DNA of 44,149 nt from IMG/VR virus record IMGVR_UViG_3300031245_000003, positions 1 to 44,149 of that record. The stretch is one strand, 5' to 3'. This document shows, piece by piece, positions 1 to 8,031 of the stretch (positions are counted from its first letter, which is position 1; every line of letters starts with the position of its first letter). The translations under genes and the position numbers were made by a program. The notes under the pieces were generated by a model that worked only from the letters and a program-made list of their open reading frames with translations, was not told the origin of the DNA and did not search any database. The DNA comes from a virus.

Positions 1-458
1 TCATTTTTATATTCGCTTGATAATTTGTCAACCTTTTCCTGCAATTCTTGTGCCAATCTTTCATCAAAAGAATCAACCTCAAGTTGATAAGCCTCCTGCT
101 CTTCAAGCGATGCGTCAGAATCTGGCTCAATAGGAAGATTAAATTTTGTACTGCGGTATGCCTCACGAACAAACTCAGTGTTTTTTAAAGCAATCAAGCT
201 CTCAATAAGTTGCTCCTTTGTGAGCGCTTCTAGGTCGGGAATATAAGCCATATACTCATCAGTATCTGGGTTTTTTAATTTTTCACGCATTTCTCTTGAC
301 ATTCTAAGAGCGAAAACTCTAGCTCTGTTTAGTTCCGCATCTCCAACTAATCGCATATAAACTGGAATCTTTTTTCCTTTCACATCCAGTTCAAACTTTT
401 CCGCGAAATGAAATAACCTTGAAATATCAACATCATTTTTGTCAATTGTACTGCTCAT
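1..458 (-). CDS. Partial tail-region protein, possible tail assembly chaperone
   Basis: Open frame from an ATG at 458 running off the left edge (152 codons visible, beginning MSSTIDKNDVDISRLFHF), with AAGGAGATATT before the start. The visible part is hydrophilic, rich in Glu, Asp and Lys, with helix-like stretches and no Cys motif or membrane segment. It follows the tail-tube gene on the same strand, separated by a hairpin terminator. In siphophages and myophages the gene after the tail tube commonly encodes the tail assembly chaperone, so that role is inferred from position only. No frameshift site can be judged because the 3' end is missing. Confidence 0.6.
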   Translation of the reverse strand, partial: MSSTIDKNDVDISRLFHFAEKFELDVKGKKIPVYMRLVGDAELNRARVFALRMSREMREKLKNPDTDEYMAYIPDLEALTKEQLIESLIALKNTEFVREAYRSTKFNLPIEPDSDASLEEQEAYQLEVDSFDERLAQELQEKVDKLSSEYKN

Positions 459-480
459 AATATCTCCTTCTTTCCTAAAT

Positions 481-519
481 TTAGAAAAGAAAGGACTACA
501 AGTAATTTGTAGTCCTTTC
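481..519 (-). terminator. Hairpin terminator or attenuator after tail-tube gene
   Basis: Perfect 13-bp stem (489-501 with 507-519) with a 5-nt loop. On the minus strand it is followed by TTTTCTAA. It sits between the tail-tube stop (550) and the next start (458), so it probably lowers readthrough after a highly expressed structural gene or protects the mRNA 3' end. Confidence 0.8.
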
Positions 520-549
520 AAAAATCCTTTTCGATTATGCTAGAATTTT

Positions 550-1743
550 TTAGGCGTCGCCTGAATAGACAATCATTTCTCCAGTTGAAGCCTTGAAGTT
601 GAATGCTTGCTGAACATTCTGATTGACATTTACAGTATAATTATCGCCTGTAATCATAATATTAGGCACAACAATTGTCTTTAAAACTGTATAAGGCGCG
701 GTTGTATCGCAGGGGTCTAAAATTTTAATCTTAAGATTTAGTCCAGACCCTGAGGCACAGGCGCCCTCGATTTGAAACTCCGTATCTCCAGAATTAGTCG
801 AACCATTCAAAAGTAAATCAATTAATTCGGTATCGGTATCTAGTACAGTAATCGTACCATTAATTGTCGGAACCTGCTTTTGAGTACCTACTTTATTTCT
901 GTTACCCAGCTCCATTACATCTTGAAGATTCATCGAGCCGTTAATGGTAACAGTCTGAACTCTTGGAATATTCTCAGTAGAGATTACAATTTTTACATCA
1001 CGACCTCTAACAACGGCAGGTTGAGTAGAATCACTGATATAACTATAAGAGCCAGTAGTTGAATTCGTCTGATATACACAAATAACTCTATCTGTTCTAG
1101 AATCGCCAGTTGTTAAAGTTGTCCCAACAATTCTATACTGTCCAGACCCAGGAGTTCCCGTAGTTTCGGTGAGGTATTGTCCATCTAGAATTACTGATAA
1201 AGCATAATTACCGTTTTTCAGTACCTTAGGTGTATTTGTTAACGTAAACGAGGTTGTACCTGTCGTAAAAACATCTACAATTAAATCACGCTTAAACCAG
1301 CGTTTTTCAGCAGCAGTAAGCGTATAACTTTCCGTAGCCTCGCCTGTAACATTATAAGATAGGGAGAAATCTCTCACTGTAGCATTTTTAACATGACCCG
1401 CTTTGACGTAGGTACTCAAAGTAGGGTCTTTGACATACATAACTCCATCAACGGGCGCAAACTCGGTAATATTAGCCCCTCCAGATGGATAAGACGCAGG
1501 ATTTTTCCCCGTTAAAATTCCGAATAATCTTACTCCAACATCAAAAGCGTTCAATGTTAACGTAATATTCGGCATATCAACAGCCGAGCCTACCTGATTT
1601 TTATTCCCGATTTCATAGGCATCGGTAACAGGGAGGTCGGTTGTCAAAGTGATTGATTGAAGACGAGGTACATCATATGCACCCGTTTTATTAATCAATC
1701 TTAGTTTAATCTCATCAGACGGAATGGCAACTCTTTTCGCCAT
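550..1743 (-). CDS. Tail tube (major tail) protein with internal duplication
   Basis: 397-residue beta-rich protein preceded by GGAGGTAGCTA. Residues 25-79 (VPRLQSITL...YEIGNKNQVG...ILTG) align with residues 259-313 (IPRVQTVTI...MELGNRNKVG...LLNG), and segments near 125-148 and 361-385 also resemble each other. The chain therefore looks like two copies of one fold joined by an insert around 150-255. Tail-tube proteins use this beta-barrel fold, and the position after neck and tail-completion genes fits. Its ATG overlaps the stop of the upstream gene (TAATG), indicating coupling. A sheath subunit is a less likely alternative. No lectin-like domain was recognised with confidence. Confidence 0.7.
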   Translation of the reverse strand: MAKRVAIPSDEIKLRLINKTGAYDVPRLQSITLTTDLPVTDAYEIGNKNQVGSAVDMPNITLTLNAFDVGVRLFGILTGKNPASYPSGGANITEFAPVDGVMYVKDPTLSTYVKAGHVKNATVRDFSLSYNVTGEATESYTLTAAEKRWFKRDLIVDVFTTGTTSFTLTNTPKVLKNGNYALSVILDGQYLTETTGTPGSGQYRIVGTTLTTGDSRTDRVICVYQTNSTTGSYSYISDSTQPAVVRGRDVKIVISTENIPRVQTVTINGSMNLQDVMELGNRNKVGTQKQVPTINGTITVLDTDTELIDLLLNGSTNSGDTEFQIEGACASGSGLNLKIKILDPCDTTAPYTVLKTIVVPNIMITGDNYTVNVNQNVQQAFNFKASTGEMIVYSGDA

Positions 1744-2192
1744 TAGCTACCTCCTATAATTTCTAATTGCGCAGTAAAAGTACCTGCACCTCTATAAAAT
1801 ATTTCTTCTGGGTTATCTATTTTAATATCAATAAAATCAAGCGTTATCGTAATAGGTCTAATTACACCTACTTGTGGAGGCAAGGGCGGAGGAAAATTTA
1901 CACCAAAATCATAAATAGGAATTGGTTTTTCCAGACTCGCCATCGCCTTGAAGATAATTCTATCACGCTGTGATTTTGTCCTGGCGAAAATATCAACCAG
2001 CCAATTAACTTCTCTTATATTATTATAATCACCTATCTGAAATTTGGTAAACCTAACTGATTGTATATCAATAGCTAAAGTAGGTGTATCCAAAAATTTT
2101 TCAGGAAAACTATCTAAAACCTGTGCTAGGCTGCCAAATTGATTTTTTAAGTGATGGATTAGAGAAAAATGGGCATTTTCTTCTATAAACAT
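1743..2192 (-). CDS. Tail terminator / tail-completion-like protein
   Basis: 149 residues with mixed alpha/beta character: an N-terminal helix (NAHFSLIHHLKNQFG), a central segment (REVNWLVDIFARTKSQRD) and a C-terminal strand-rich end. Size and position between neck genes and tail tube match tail terminators of siphophages and myophages, which cap the tail and join it to the head connector. No diagnostic residue can be named. The start has GGAG about 10 nt upstream, and the stop overlaps the tail-tube ATG. Confidence 0.5.
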   Translation of the reverse strand: MFIEENAHFSLIHHLKNQFGSLAQVLDSFPEKFLDTPTLAIDIQSVRFTKFQIGDYNNIREVNWLVDIFARTKSQRDRIIFKAMASLEKPIPIYDFGVNFPPPLPPQVGVIRPITITLDFIDIKIDNPEEIFYRGAGTFTAQLEIIGGS

Positions 2193-3275
2193 TTATTTCA
2201 TTCTCCATCTCACAAAGTGTCCTTTAGAATCCCGCACTACTAGCGTATATGCACCTGTTTTAGTTTGATTTATTTTTACTTTAACTCCATGTATACCAAT
2301 AGAACGAAGATACTCGCTTACAAGATTAATCAGCTCGCTTTCATTTGTACTTAATATATTAATGGCTTCTTTATCAATAACTCCTTTTTCTAAAAGCGAT
2401 TCAACGAGTTGATTAAAAGCTTCTTCTTTAGTAATGTTATCTGGCACGTCAATCTGAATTGAAACTATTTGATTAAAAAGTTCATTAAAATAATGAACAA
2501 ATTCAACTTCTAGCTGATATAATCGCCTCGTTACATTCATTATAATTCCATATCCCTTATAAGTGGGAGTAGGAATACCTCCTCTATTAGATGGCATGGG
2601 TAACCCCGTTCCTTTATCAAGAATCTCAAAAAATGGAAGAGAGTTTGATGGCATTGCACTTACCCTAGCTCTTATTGTTCTATTATAGTATTTTTTATAC
2701 CTTTCCGTTACATCTACAGCCCTCAGTTTACCTTTTTTAGTCCTGTAAACATCAATAATTTTTTGATTTCTCCTCCCCGCTCGATAAATCCTAGACCAAA
2801 TCCAGGATGCTTTAATAGGGTCTAATATATCCTCATCAGCATTTGAAAATAATTGTCTAGCATAAGTAACCGCATTGCTATATATATTCAAATCGAAATA
2901 TGATTCGTCAAAATCTATTTCAAAGCGAAGGCGAGAATACTCATCAAGCTCAGCAGTAACACGAACGGGAAAATATCTTTGATATTTCAAATTACTAATA
3001 AGATTAGTAAATGGGCTTCTGCCAAATTCTTCACTATATCTAGCTGCTTTAAGTGTTTCCTCAATAAAAATAACGGGAAAAATCTTATCTTCTATATAGT
3101 CAGAAATAGTCTGTAAAACATTTCTTTGATTTTCAAATAGCACATTATATAATCCCGCCTCTTTTACATTCAGTAGTATAGTCGTTCGCTCCGACTTCAT
3201 TATAGAAGCAATGGTTTCTCTTACAGCATCTATTTCCTTTTCAATGACACTCTCTAGTTCTTTAAGACTCAACAT
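2193..3275 (-). CDS. Putative neck/virion structural protein, function unknown
   Basis: About 360 residues, not recognised. The N-terminal third is predicted helical (repeated Glu/Lys heptad-like segments up to about 100). The middle is rich in Arg and Tyr (ERYKKYYNRTIRARVS), and the C-terminus ends in a small beta-like domain (GAYTLVVRDSKGHFVRW). It lies between head-closure and tail-terminator-like genes, so a virion neck or HK97-gp10-like role is inferred from order. The ATG at 3275 is chosen over a TTG two codons upstream. Its start overlaps the end of the 3262-3483 gene. Confidence 0.5.
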   Translation of the reverse strand: MLSLKELESVIEKEIDAVRETIASIMKSERTTILLNVKEAGLYNVLFENQRNVLQTISDYIEDKIFPVIFIEETLKAARYSEEFGRSPFTNLISNLKYQRYFPVRVTAELDEYSRLRFEIDFDESYFDLNIYSNAVTYARQLFSNADEDILDPIKASWIWSRIYRAGRRNQKIIDVYRTKKGKLRAVDVTERYKKYYNRTIRARVSAMPSNSLPFFEILDKGTGLPMPSNRGGIPTPTYKGYGIIMNVTRRLYQLEVEFVHYFNELFNQIVSIQIDVPDNITKEEAFNQLVESLLEKGVIDKEAINILSTNESELINLVSEYLRSIGIHGVKVKINQTKTGAYTLVVRDSKGHFVRWRMK

Positions 3276-3483
3276 CGCCAATTAAATCTCGACCGACTTC
3301 TCTACCAAAATCATTGATGTTATCTAAAATAATTTTTCTAACTTCAGGAAAAATTTCCTGTGGAATTTCCAAGGATTCTAATTTATTCATAATAATTGCC
3401 TGGTATTTTCTACTTAAAGCAGAGATAGTCTCCACTAGTTCTTTAGCATCAATACCTTTGATAATAATAATGTTACCATTCAT
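3262..3483 (-). CDS. Small helical protein in neck cluster, unknown
   Basis: 73 residues starting MNGNIIIIKG. The start at 3483 is chosen because AGGAGG lies 9 nt upstream, whereas the ATG three codons earlier directly abuts that site. Two amphipathic helices are likely (AKELVETISALSRKYQAI and EVRKIILDNINDFGREV). It overlaps both neighbours by several bases, implying coupled translation with neck proteins. Function not recognised. Confidence 0.55.
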   Translation of the reverse strand: MNGNIIIIKGIDAKELVETISALSRKYQAIIMNKLESLEIPQEIFPEVRKIILDNINDFGREVGRDLIGDVES

Positions 3484-3925
3484 CAGTCTCATCCTCCTGC
3501 CTTAATCCAAGTAAGATGCGATTAATTTGAGGCACACCTCGCATAATCTTTTTTGTAATCCTCATACTTTTATTATCGACAATAACATATTTAGTCATTT
3601 CAAGAATATTTAATATCTCATCTGTAAACTTTATTTGAATAACACAATCCCCATCAAAATATTGACCACCTGTAACCCATTGAGGTAAATCACTGTAACC
3701 CCAGGTTACATGCCCACTAACAGTTACTCCTGAATAGGTATAAATATAACCTAATCCAGAACAAACGGGGCATAAGGGGTCGATAGCCTGGTTAGTAAAT
3801 GGGTTTATACCGCAAGTAGTACAAACTCCTGAACCAGTAATTACAATAAAAGTTACAGGTCTTCCAATAGCTTTACGTATACCGTCTATGATTTCAACAG
3901 TATTTGAAGGAAAAGTTATTTCCAT
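3473..3925 (-). CDS. Head-closure-like neck protein with zinc motif
   Basis: 150 residues. Cys35-x2-Cys38 (CTTC) and Cys52-x2-Cys55 (CPVC) form a likely zinc site in an N-terminal insertion, and the rest is beta-rich (GHVTWGYS, DCVIQIKF, YVIVDNKSMRITKK). Such zinc-containing small beta proteins occur at the head-completion position of several tailed phages. The assignment rests on gene order and architecture. It overlaps the start of the 73-residue gene downstream and the stop of the glycosyltransferase upstream. Confidence 0.5.
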   Translation of the reverse strand: MEITFPSNTVEIIDGIRKAIGRPVTFIVITGSGVCTTCGINPFTNQAIDPLCPVCSGLGYIYTYSGVTVSGHVTWGYSDLPQWVTGGQYFDGDCVIQIKFTDEILNILEMTKYVIVDNKSMRITKKIMRGVPQINRILLGLRQEDETDEW

Positions 3926-5079
3926 AATCTTTCAAAGCTGGGTAGCATTTTTTCTTCAACAATATAATCCCAAGAATATTCCTTAGCTGTAAATTTTTCT
4001 AGAGTTTTCTGGGAAAGTTCATTATATAATTCTTTATTCGTATAAAGTTGATTTAATTTATTCGCCAAATCTTCAGCAGAAACAATGCCATGTTTTACAC
4101 TCATATCTCTGCCGAAAATCCACTCTTTTACATCAATTAACAATCCGCAATCTGTAAATAGCTCTTTTAAAGACGTATGATTAGCAACTACCTGAGGCGC
4201 TCCCGTGGCTGCGTGTTCTGTATTAACCAATCCCCATCCCTCTCCCTCCGCAGTATTAACTCCTACATCACAAGCATTATACAAAAGATTTAATGCTGCG
4301 ACTGGAATCTGAGGGAGAGATTTATCACTTTGGGTCATAATAACTTTTTCTTCTAATCCTAACGTCCTAACTAAATCTGGAATAAACCATCCTGCATCTT
4401 TTTGTCCACAATGTAAATAGAGTTTTACATTATTGGGCTTACCTTCAACAAAAAGTCTAAATCCTTGTAAAGTTAAGTCGATTCTTTTTCTCGGTTGATT
4501 CCTATTCCCATTTAGAACAATAAAAGAATCTTCATCTATTTCTTTAACAGATTGAAATAAAAGTTTTTTAGCGATATGCCTATCCGCAAACATTTTATGG
4601 TAATCAGCCTGATTAACTCCATGCGGAACGACTTTAGATTCTATACCGATTTTTTCTAACTCACCTTGAGCAAAATTTGTATAAACCCAGAGTTCCTTTA
4701 CAATATCATAGTTATCAAAAAATCTTTTTGGAGGATTATACCCATCAATTGGAGTATAAACAATAATTGGCGGAATCTTCTTTAATCCTAAAGATTTAAT
4801 CGTCTGTAAATAGCCGTCAATAATCGGCATGTCATTTAAAATAAAAATTCCGCTAAATTGTTCGAGTGATAATTGTTTTAATCGATTAATCCCATAAATA
4901 TCCCCGCCTAGCATGGCAGGATAAATTTTCCAATTATACTCGTGAGGGTCTCCAAAATAATTAATAGCTAAATGATGAACATCAAATCCTTTATTAACTA
5001 TTCTTGATATGATATTATGCAAAACTGTCGAAAATCCTGTAAAAGTAACGCCATCTCCTATAAACAATATTTTTCTCAT
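3916..5079 (-). CDS. Glycosyltransferase, GT4-like (GT-B fold)
   Basis: 387 residues with N-terminal MRKILFIGDGVTFTGFST (Rossmann start), then a C-terminal donor-binding domain with GNRNQPRKRIDLTLQGF near 190-210 and the retaining-GT signature EGEGWGLVNTEHAATG near 280-295, including the Ex7E-type pair. Family members move a sugar from a nucleotide-sugar donor to an acceptor in the cytoplasm. A strong AGAGGAG precedes the ATG, and both ends overlap virion-neck genes. Its place inside the head-tail cluster suggests that a virion protein or virion-associated glycan is the acceptor (inference). Confidence 0.85.
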   Translation of the reverse strand: MRKILFIGDGVTFTGFSTVLHNIISRIVNKGFDVHHLAINYFGDPHEYNWKIYPAMLGGDIYGINRLKQLSLEQFSGIFILNDMPIIDGYLQTIKSLGLKKIPPIIVYTPIDGYNPPKRFFDNYDIVKELWVYTNFAQGELEKIGIESKVVPHGVNQADYHKMFADRHIAKKLLFQSVKEIDEDSFIVLNGNRNQPRKRIDLTLQGFRLFVEGKPNNVKLYLHCGQKDAGWFIPDLVRTLGLEEKVIMTQSDKSLPQIPVAALNLLYNACDVGVNTAEGEGWGLVNTEHAATGAPQVVANHTSLKELFTDCGLLIDVKEWIFGRDMSVKHGIVSAEDLANKLNQLYTNKELYNELSQKTLEKFTAKEYSWDYIVEEKMLPSFERLWK

Positions 5080-5588
5080 GGCTCGTCTCCTCTTTCATAC
5101 CTATTTCCTAAATACCCAGGTAGTTTAGCTCCTCTAGTCTTTCCTAATCTTTTTGTAGGGGGCTTTAGTGTATTATATAGCTCTTCCCACAATTTATTTA
5201 AAATTTCATTCCTAGTCCTTGATTGTTCTAGATTAGAATATGAGATTTCGGCATCTCGCCAAGAATGAAAATTCCACGCGCTATTTTCCAGACTTCCCTC
5301 AAGAAGAATAATAGACGCCATTAAGACTATAACATCCTTATCACTAGGTTCAATAATTCCAAAAGAATCCTCAGGAAATACAAAACTAGCGTTAGGATTT
5401 CTATAAATATTATAGTTGGCATCTAAAAGATATTTAAAATTATTCCATTTTCCGAGCTTATCAACAGCCGATACTAAAGCCGTTCTAATCCATTCATCTA
5501 AATAACGATAAGGTTGAGAAGTATCTCCAATTCTCAACCTGACAAACTGAATAAGAAAATCTAAATTAGTCGGCGTTTGAATTGACAT
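5076..5588 (-). CDS. Head-tail connector (adaptor)-like protein
   Basis: 170 residues, mostly helical: an N-terminal LDFLIQFVRLRIGD, then WIRTALVSAVDKLGKW, a short beta hairpin, and long helices (KDVIVLMASIILLEG). This resembles the connector family that forms the ring below the portal in siphophages. The C-terminus is basic (KRLGKTRGAKLPGYLGNRYE). It overlaps neighbours on both sides. Identification is by architecture and position. Confidence 0.6.
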   Translation of the reverse strand: MSIQTPTNLDFLIQFVRLRIGDTSQPYRYLDEWIRTALVSAVDKLGKWNNFKYLLDANYNIYRNPNASFVFPEDSFGIIEPSDKDVIVLMASIILLEGSLENSAWNFHSWRDAEISYSNLEQSRTRNEILNKLWEELYNTLKPPTKRLGKTRGAKLPGYLGNRYERGDEP

Positions 5589-6078
5589 TTACTTCCGCCC
5601 CAAAAGATTCTTTCTGAACTTCAGCTAGTCTTGTCTCAATTAAAGTTAGAATCCTTTCGGACTTCTGTTTCTCCCTAGCAATTGTTAGAATCCTTAAAAG
5701 AGTTGTTTCAGATGTAATTTTCGGCAGTAAATTCTGTAAAGAAAAGAATCTAGAATCCAAGACTTCCTCAATTTCCTCATCGGTAATTTCATTAGGAGTT
5801 TTTTCCAAAGGCTGCTCCTTTCTTTTGTACTCAACAAGGTGTCCATTTTCAAAATGAAACCTGTTAGAACGCCTAAAAAATAAATCTTCAAGAGGAGACC
5901 ACATATCAATTACAGTTTCCTCTCCTTTATTCGGGTCGCCCTCTAGAATCATACCTTGAATTTGCTGAGTAAGAGGGTCAATATATTGTACATACAATTT
6001 GCCTAAAATTACTTTTTTATAACTCTTATAAGGTTTATTCTGCGCCATTAATTCTAGTACGCTTTCCTGAGAAGCCAT
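5566..6078 (-). CDS. Capsid-region protein of unknown function
   Basis: 170 residues starting MASQESVLELMAQNKPYKSY with AAGGAGG upstream. A small N-terminal beta part is followed by charged helices (EITDEEIEEVLDSRFF, RILTIAREKQKSERIL). It lies between major capsid and connector genes. It could be a head-completion or capsid-associated factor, but no family was recognised. Confidence 0.55.
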   Translation of the reverse strand: MASQESVLELMAQNKPYKSYKKVILGKLYVQYIDPLTQQIQGMILEGDPNKGEETVIDMWSPLEDLFFRRSNRFHFENGHLVEYKRKEQPLEKTPNEITDEEIEEVLDSRFFSLQNLLPKITSETTLLRILTIAREKQKSERILTLIETRLAEVQKESFGAEVNVNSNAD

Positions 6079-6100
6079 TTATACCTCCTTATAAAATAAA

Positions 6101-6131
6101 TAAAAGGGAGGAGGAGCTTATCCCCCTCCCC
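6101..6131 (-). terminator. Hairpin with T-rich tract after major capsid gene
   Basis: On the minus strand GGGAGG (6130-6125) pairs with CCTCCC (6111-6106) and is followed by TTTTATTTATTTTAT. It directly follows the capsid stop at 6139 and probably acts as a partial terminator or 3' stabiliser for capsid mRNA. Confidence 0.65.
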
Positions 6132-6138
6132 ATATCAA

Positions 6139-7044
6139 CTAGGTAAGTCCAGCAATAACGTAAATACCCTGAGCGTTCCAGACAAGGAGACCAAACTGCT
6201 GATAAAGTTCAAGATACCATTGAGGAGGAGTCGGTTTGGGGTCAGTATATTGCTTAGTCATGACATCTCCATAAAGTATAAATTCACCAACATTTTCCCC
6301 AATGACAACGACTTTATTCTCAGGAATGAGGGGAGTATAATCTTCTAAGTTATCATAAACCTGGTCGATAACAAAAAGTTTCGCCCCATAAAATTCACCT
6401 AAGAATCCCTCCCGCATAAGCTGGTCAATTCTGCTGGGGCTATAACCACTATCAGTATCACTGCGCCAGAAAGCACTATCAGCAGAAATTGGAGTTAGCG
6501 CTTTTCTAGAGCCTACAACTGCTCTAACACCTGGCGTTGTTTGATTAATCCTATCAATAGCGTTCTTTAAAGCAGTTGCGTTAAGAGGTCCTCCAACGCT
6601 GGTATAGTTATTAGGAGTATTTGCAGCAGACCACACAGTAGAAAGGGCGGTAAAAATTTTCCGATAGTAGTAATCACGCAGTGCTGCAACCATCTCATTA
6701 CGGATTTCTTCAATTGTCCCCAGCTCCCCAGATTCAAGTTCCCATTCATTATACGTAACTTTGACATTTGCACCGTCTAAGACATAGTTGATTCTATCAG
6801 AGACGGTAATTTCACTCGCTAGATGAACAGAACCTGGAACCAGTGTACGCACCTCGATTCCCTTACGAATCTTTTTAACTAGGGCATCTCCTGGTTTTAG
6901 AGTTCTAGTATTAAACAGCATTGAAATAAAGTCGGTTGTAATGTGGTTGGGATTAACGTATTCCACAATTAATTCGGCAACCGCCTGCTTATCACCCGAC
7001 TTCAGGAGTTCAGCTACTGCTTCGCGAATTTTCTCTTTTTCCAT
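6139..7044 (-). CDS. Major capsid protein (HK97 fold)
   Basis: 301 residues preceded by AAAGGAGTTTAAAG. The order protease/scaffold, decoration-like gene, this gene, connector is the standard head module. Sequence features fit an HK97-type coat: an N-arm helix (EKIREAVAELLKSGD), a long spine-like helix (TIEEIRNEMVAALRDYYYRKI), a P-domain-like stretch (VRAVVGSRKALTPIS) and late strands (KLFVIDQVYD, KVVVIGENVGEFILYG). It assembles the icosahedral shell. Identification is by order plus fold-like pattern, since HK97 coats share little sequence. Confidence 0.85.
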   Translation of the reverse strand: MEKEKIREAVAELLKSGDKQAVAELIVEYVNPNHITTDFISMLFNTRTLKPGDALVKKIRKGIEVRTLVPGSVHLASEITVSDRINYVLDGANVKVTYNEWELESGELGTIEEIRNEMVAALRDYYYRKIFTALSTVWSAANTPNNYTSVGGPLNATALKNAIDRINQTTPGVRAVVGSRKALTPISADSAFWRSDTDSGYSPSRIDQLMREGFLGEFYGAKLFVIDQVYDNLEDYTPLIPENKVVVIGENVGEFILYGDVMTKQYTDPKPTPPQWYLELYQQFGLLVWNAQGIYVIAGLT

Positions 7045-7059
7045 CTTTAAACTCCTTTA

Positions 7060-7617
7060 TTATTTGACTAATCTAAAGGTTAACTTATTAGCGGAACTAT
7101 CAAAGCGAACAACCTCAGCAACTACATTGGAAGTTCCATATTGTAATTTGCCTTTATCACTGCCAGCATGTGCAACGGACAAAGTAGCACCTGGGGTTTG
7201 AATGTTGCTTGAATAGATAAAAACTCCGCTAGATACGGTAAACACGCCATCGCCAAATGCCACAGCAAGTTGATTAGCGGGAATAGTCAACCCCTCCTGA
7301 ACCGAAGGATTAGTTACATAAACTGTTGCAGAAAACGGCGTATTATCAGGCCGGTCAAATCCATATCTCAATGCCCAGGAAAGGGCTGGTTCGGGGTTGT
7401 ACATCGGCATTTGAGCATTCGACTGAGCAAAAGCGACTACATATTTAGCTTGCGCTGCTTCAGTAGCATTTGCAGGAAGTTTTACTCCAGGAAGGTCAGT
7501 TCTCGACCCGAAATCATAATTTTCAGTGTGGGAGGTAAATAGAACCATCCGACCTTCTGGAATAGCTTCTGTAGTTACAACACCAAAAACTTTTCCATCA
7601 AATTCATTAATAATCAT
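7060..7617 (-). CDS. Capsid decoration/stabilisation-like protein
   Basis: 185-residue beta-rich protein (FDGKVFGVVTTEAIPEGRMV near the N-terminus; FSATVYVTNPSVQEG; SSGVFIYSSNIQ). The position between scaffold and coat is typical for head decoration proteins, which bind capsid hexamers. AAAGGAGAGTAGCG precedes the start. Only 15 bases separate it from the coat gene, so the two should be co-produced in large amounts. Confidence 0.6.
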   Translation of the reverse strand: MIINEFDGKVFGVVTTEAIPEGRMVLFTSHTENYDFGSRTDLPGVKLPANATEAAQAKYVVAFAQSNAQMPMYNPEPALSWALRYGFDRPDNTPFSATVYVTNPSVQEGLTIPANQLAVAFGDGVFTVSSGVFIYSSNIQTPGATLSVAHAGSDKGKLQYGTSNVVAEVVRFDSSANKLTFRLVK

Positions 7618-7629
7618 CGCTACTCTCCT

Positions 7630-8031
7630 TTATAAAATTTCTTTAAGTAATTTTGCTAATTGAGAAGGAGTATATTCTTTCTCTGCTCCATCAAATGTAT
7701 TTACATTTGGGACAGAGGCTTTTGCGGTTTTACTTTCACGAGAAGCGAAAGAAACCAGCTCTTGAACCATAAATTCAAGCGCAGAATCAGATAAATTAAG
7801 GAGCATATCTTTATTCTCCTCAAAATAAGATTCAGGCTTTTCAATTCCTCTATCAGCAAACAGACGTTTAATGTTTTCTAATTTAATTTGAGCTTCTTTT
7901 TCAGCTTCAGCTTGCTGCTTATACAAGCGAAGCTCTTCAAGTTCAGCTTCATAAGTCTGAAGTTGAGCTTGTAGCTCACCAATTGTTTTTTCAAGCTCGC
8001 CAATCTTGGCTAAGGCTTCTTCAAGTTCCAT
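7630..8031 (-). CDS. Nested scaffold protein from an internal start
   Basis: Within the protease-scaffold gene an in-frame ATG at 8031 (Met278) is preceded by GAGGAG with 8 nt spacing (GAGGAGAATGCAACTATG). It falls exactly at the start of the coiled coil (MELEEALAKIGELEK). This would yield a separate 133-residue scaffold sharing the C-terminus of the protease, the arrangement known for lambda C/Nu3. That it is used is inference from the ribosome binding site and domain boundary. Confidence 0.6.
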   Translation of the reverse strand: MELEEALAKIGELEKTIGELQAQLQTYEAELEELRLYKQQAEAEKEAQIKLENIKRLFADRGIEKPESYFEENKDMLLNLSDSALEFMVQELVSFASRESKTAKASVPNVNTFDGAEKEYTPSQLAKLLKEIL

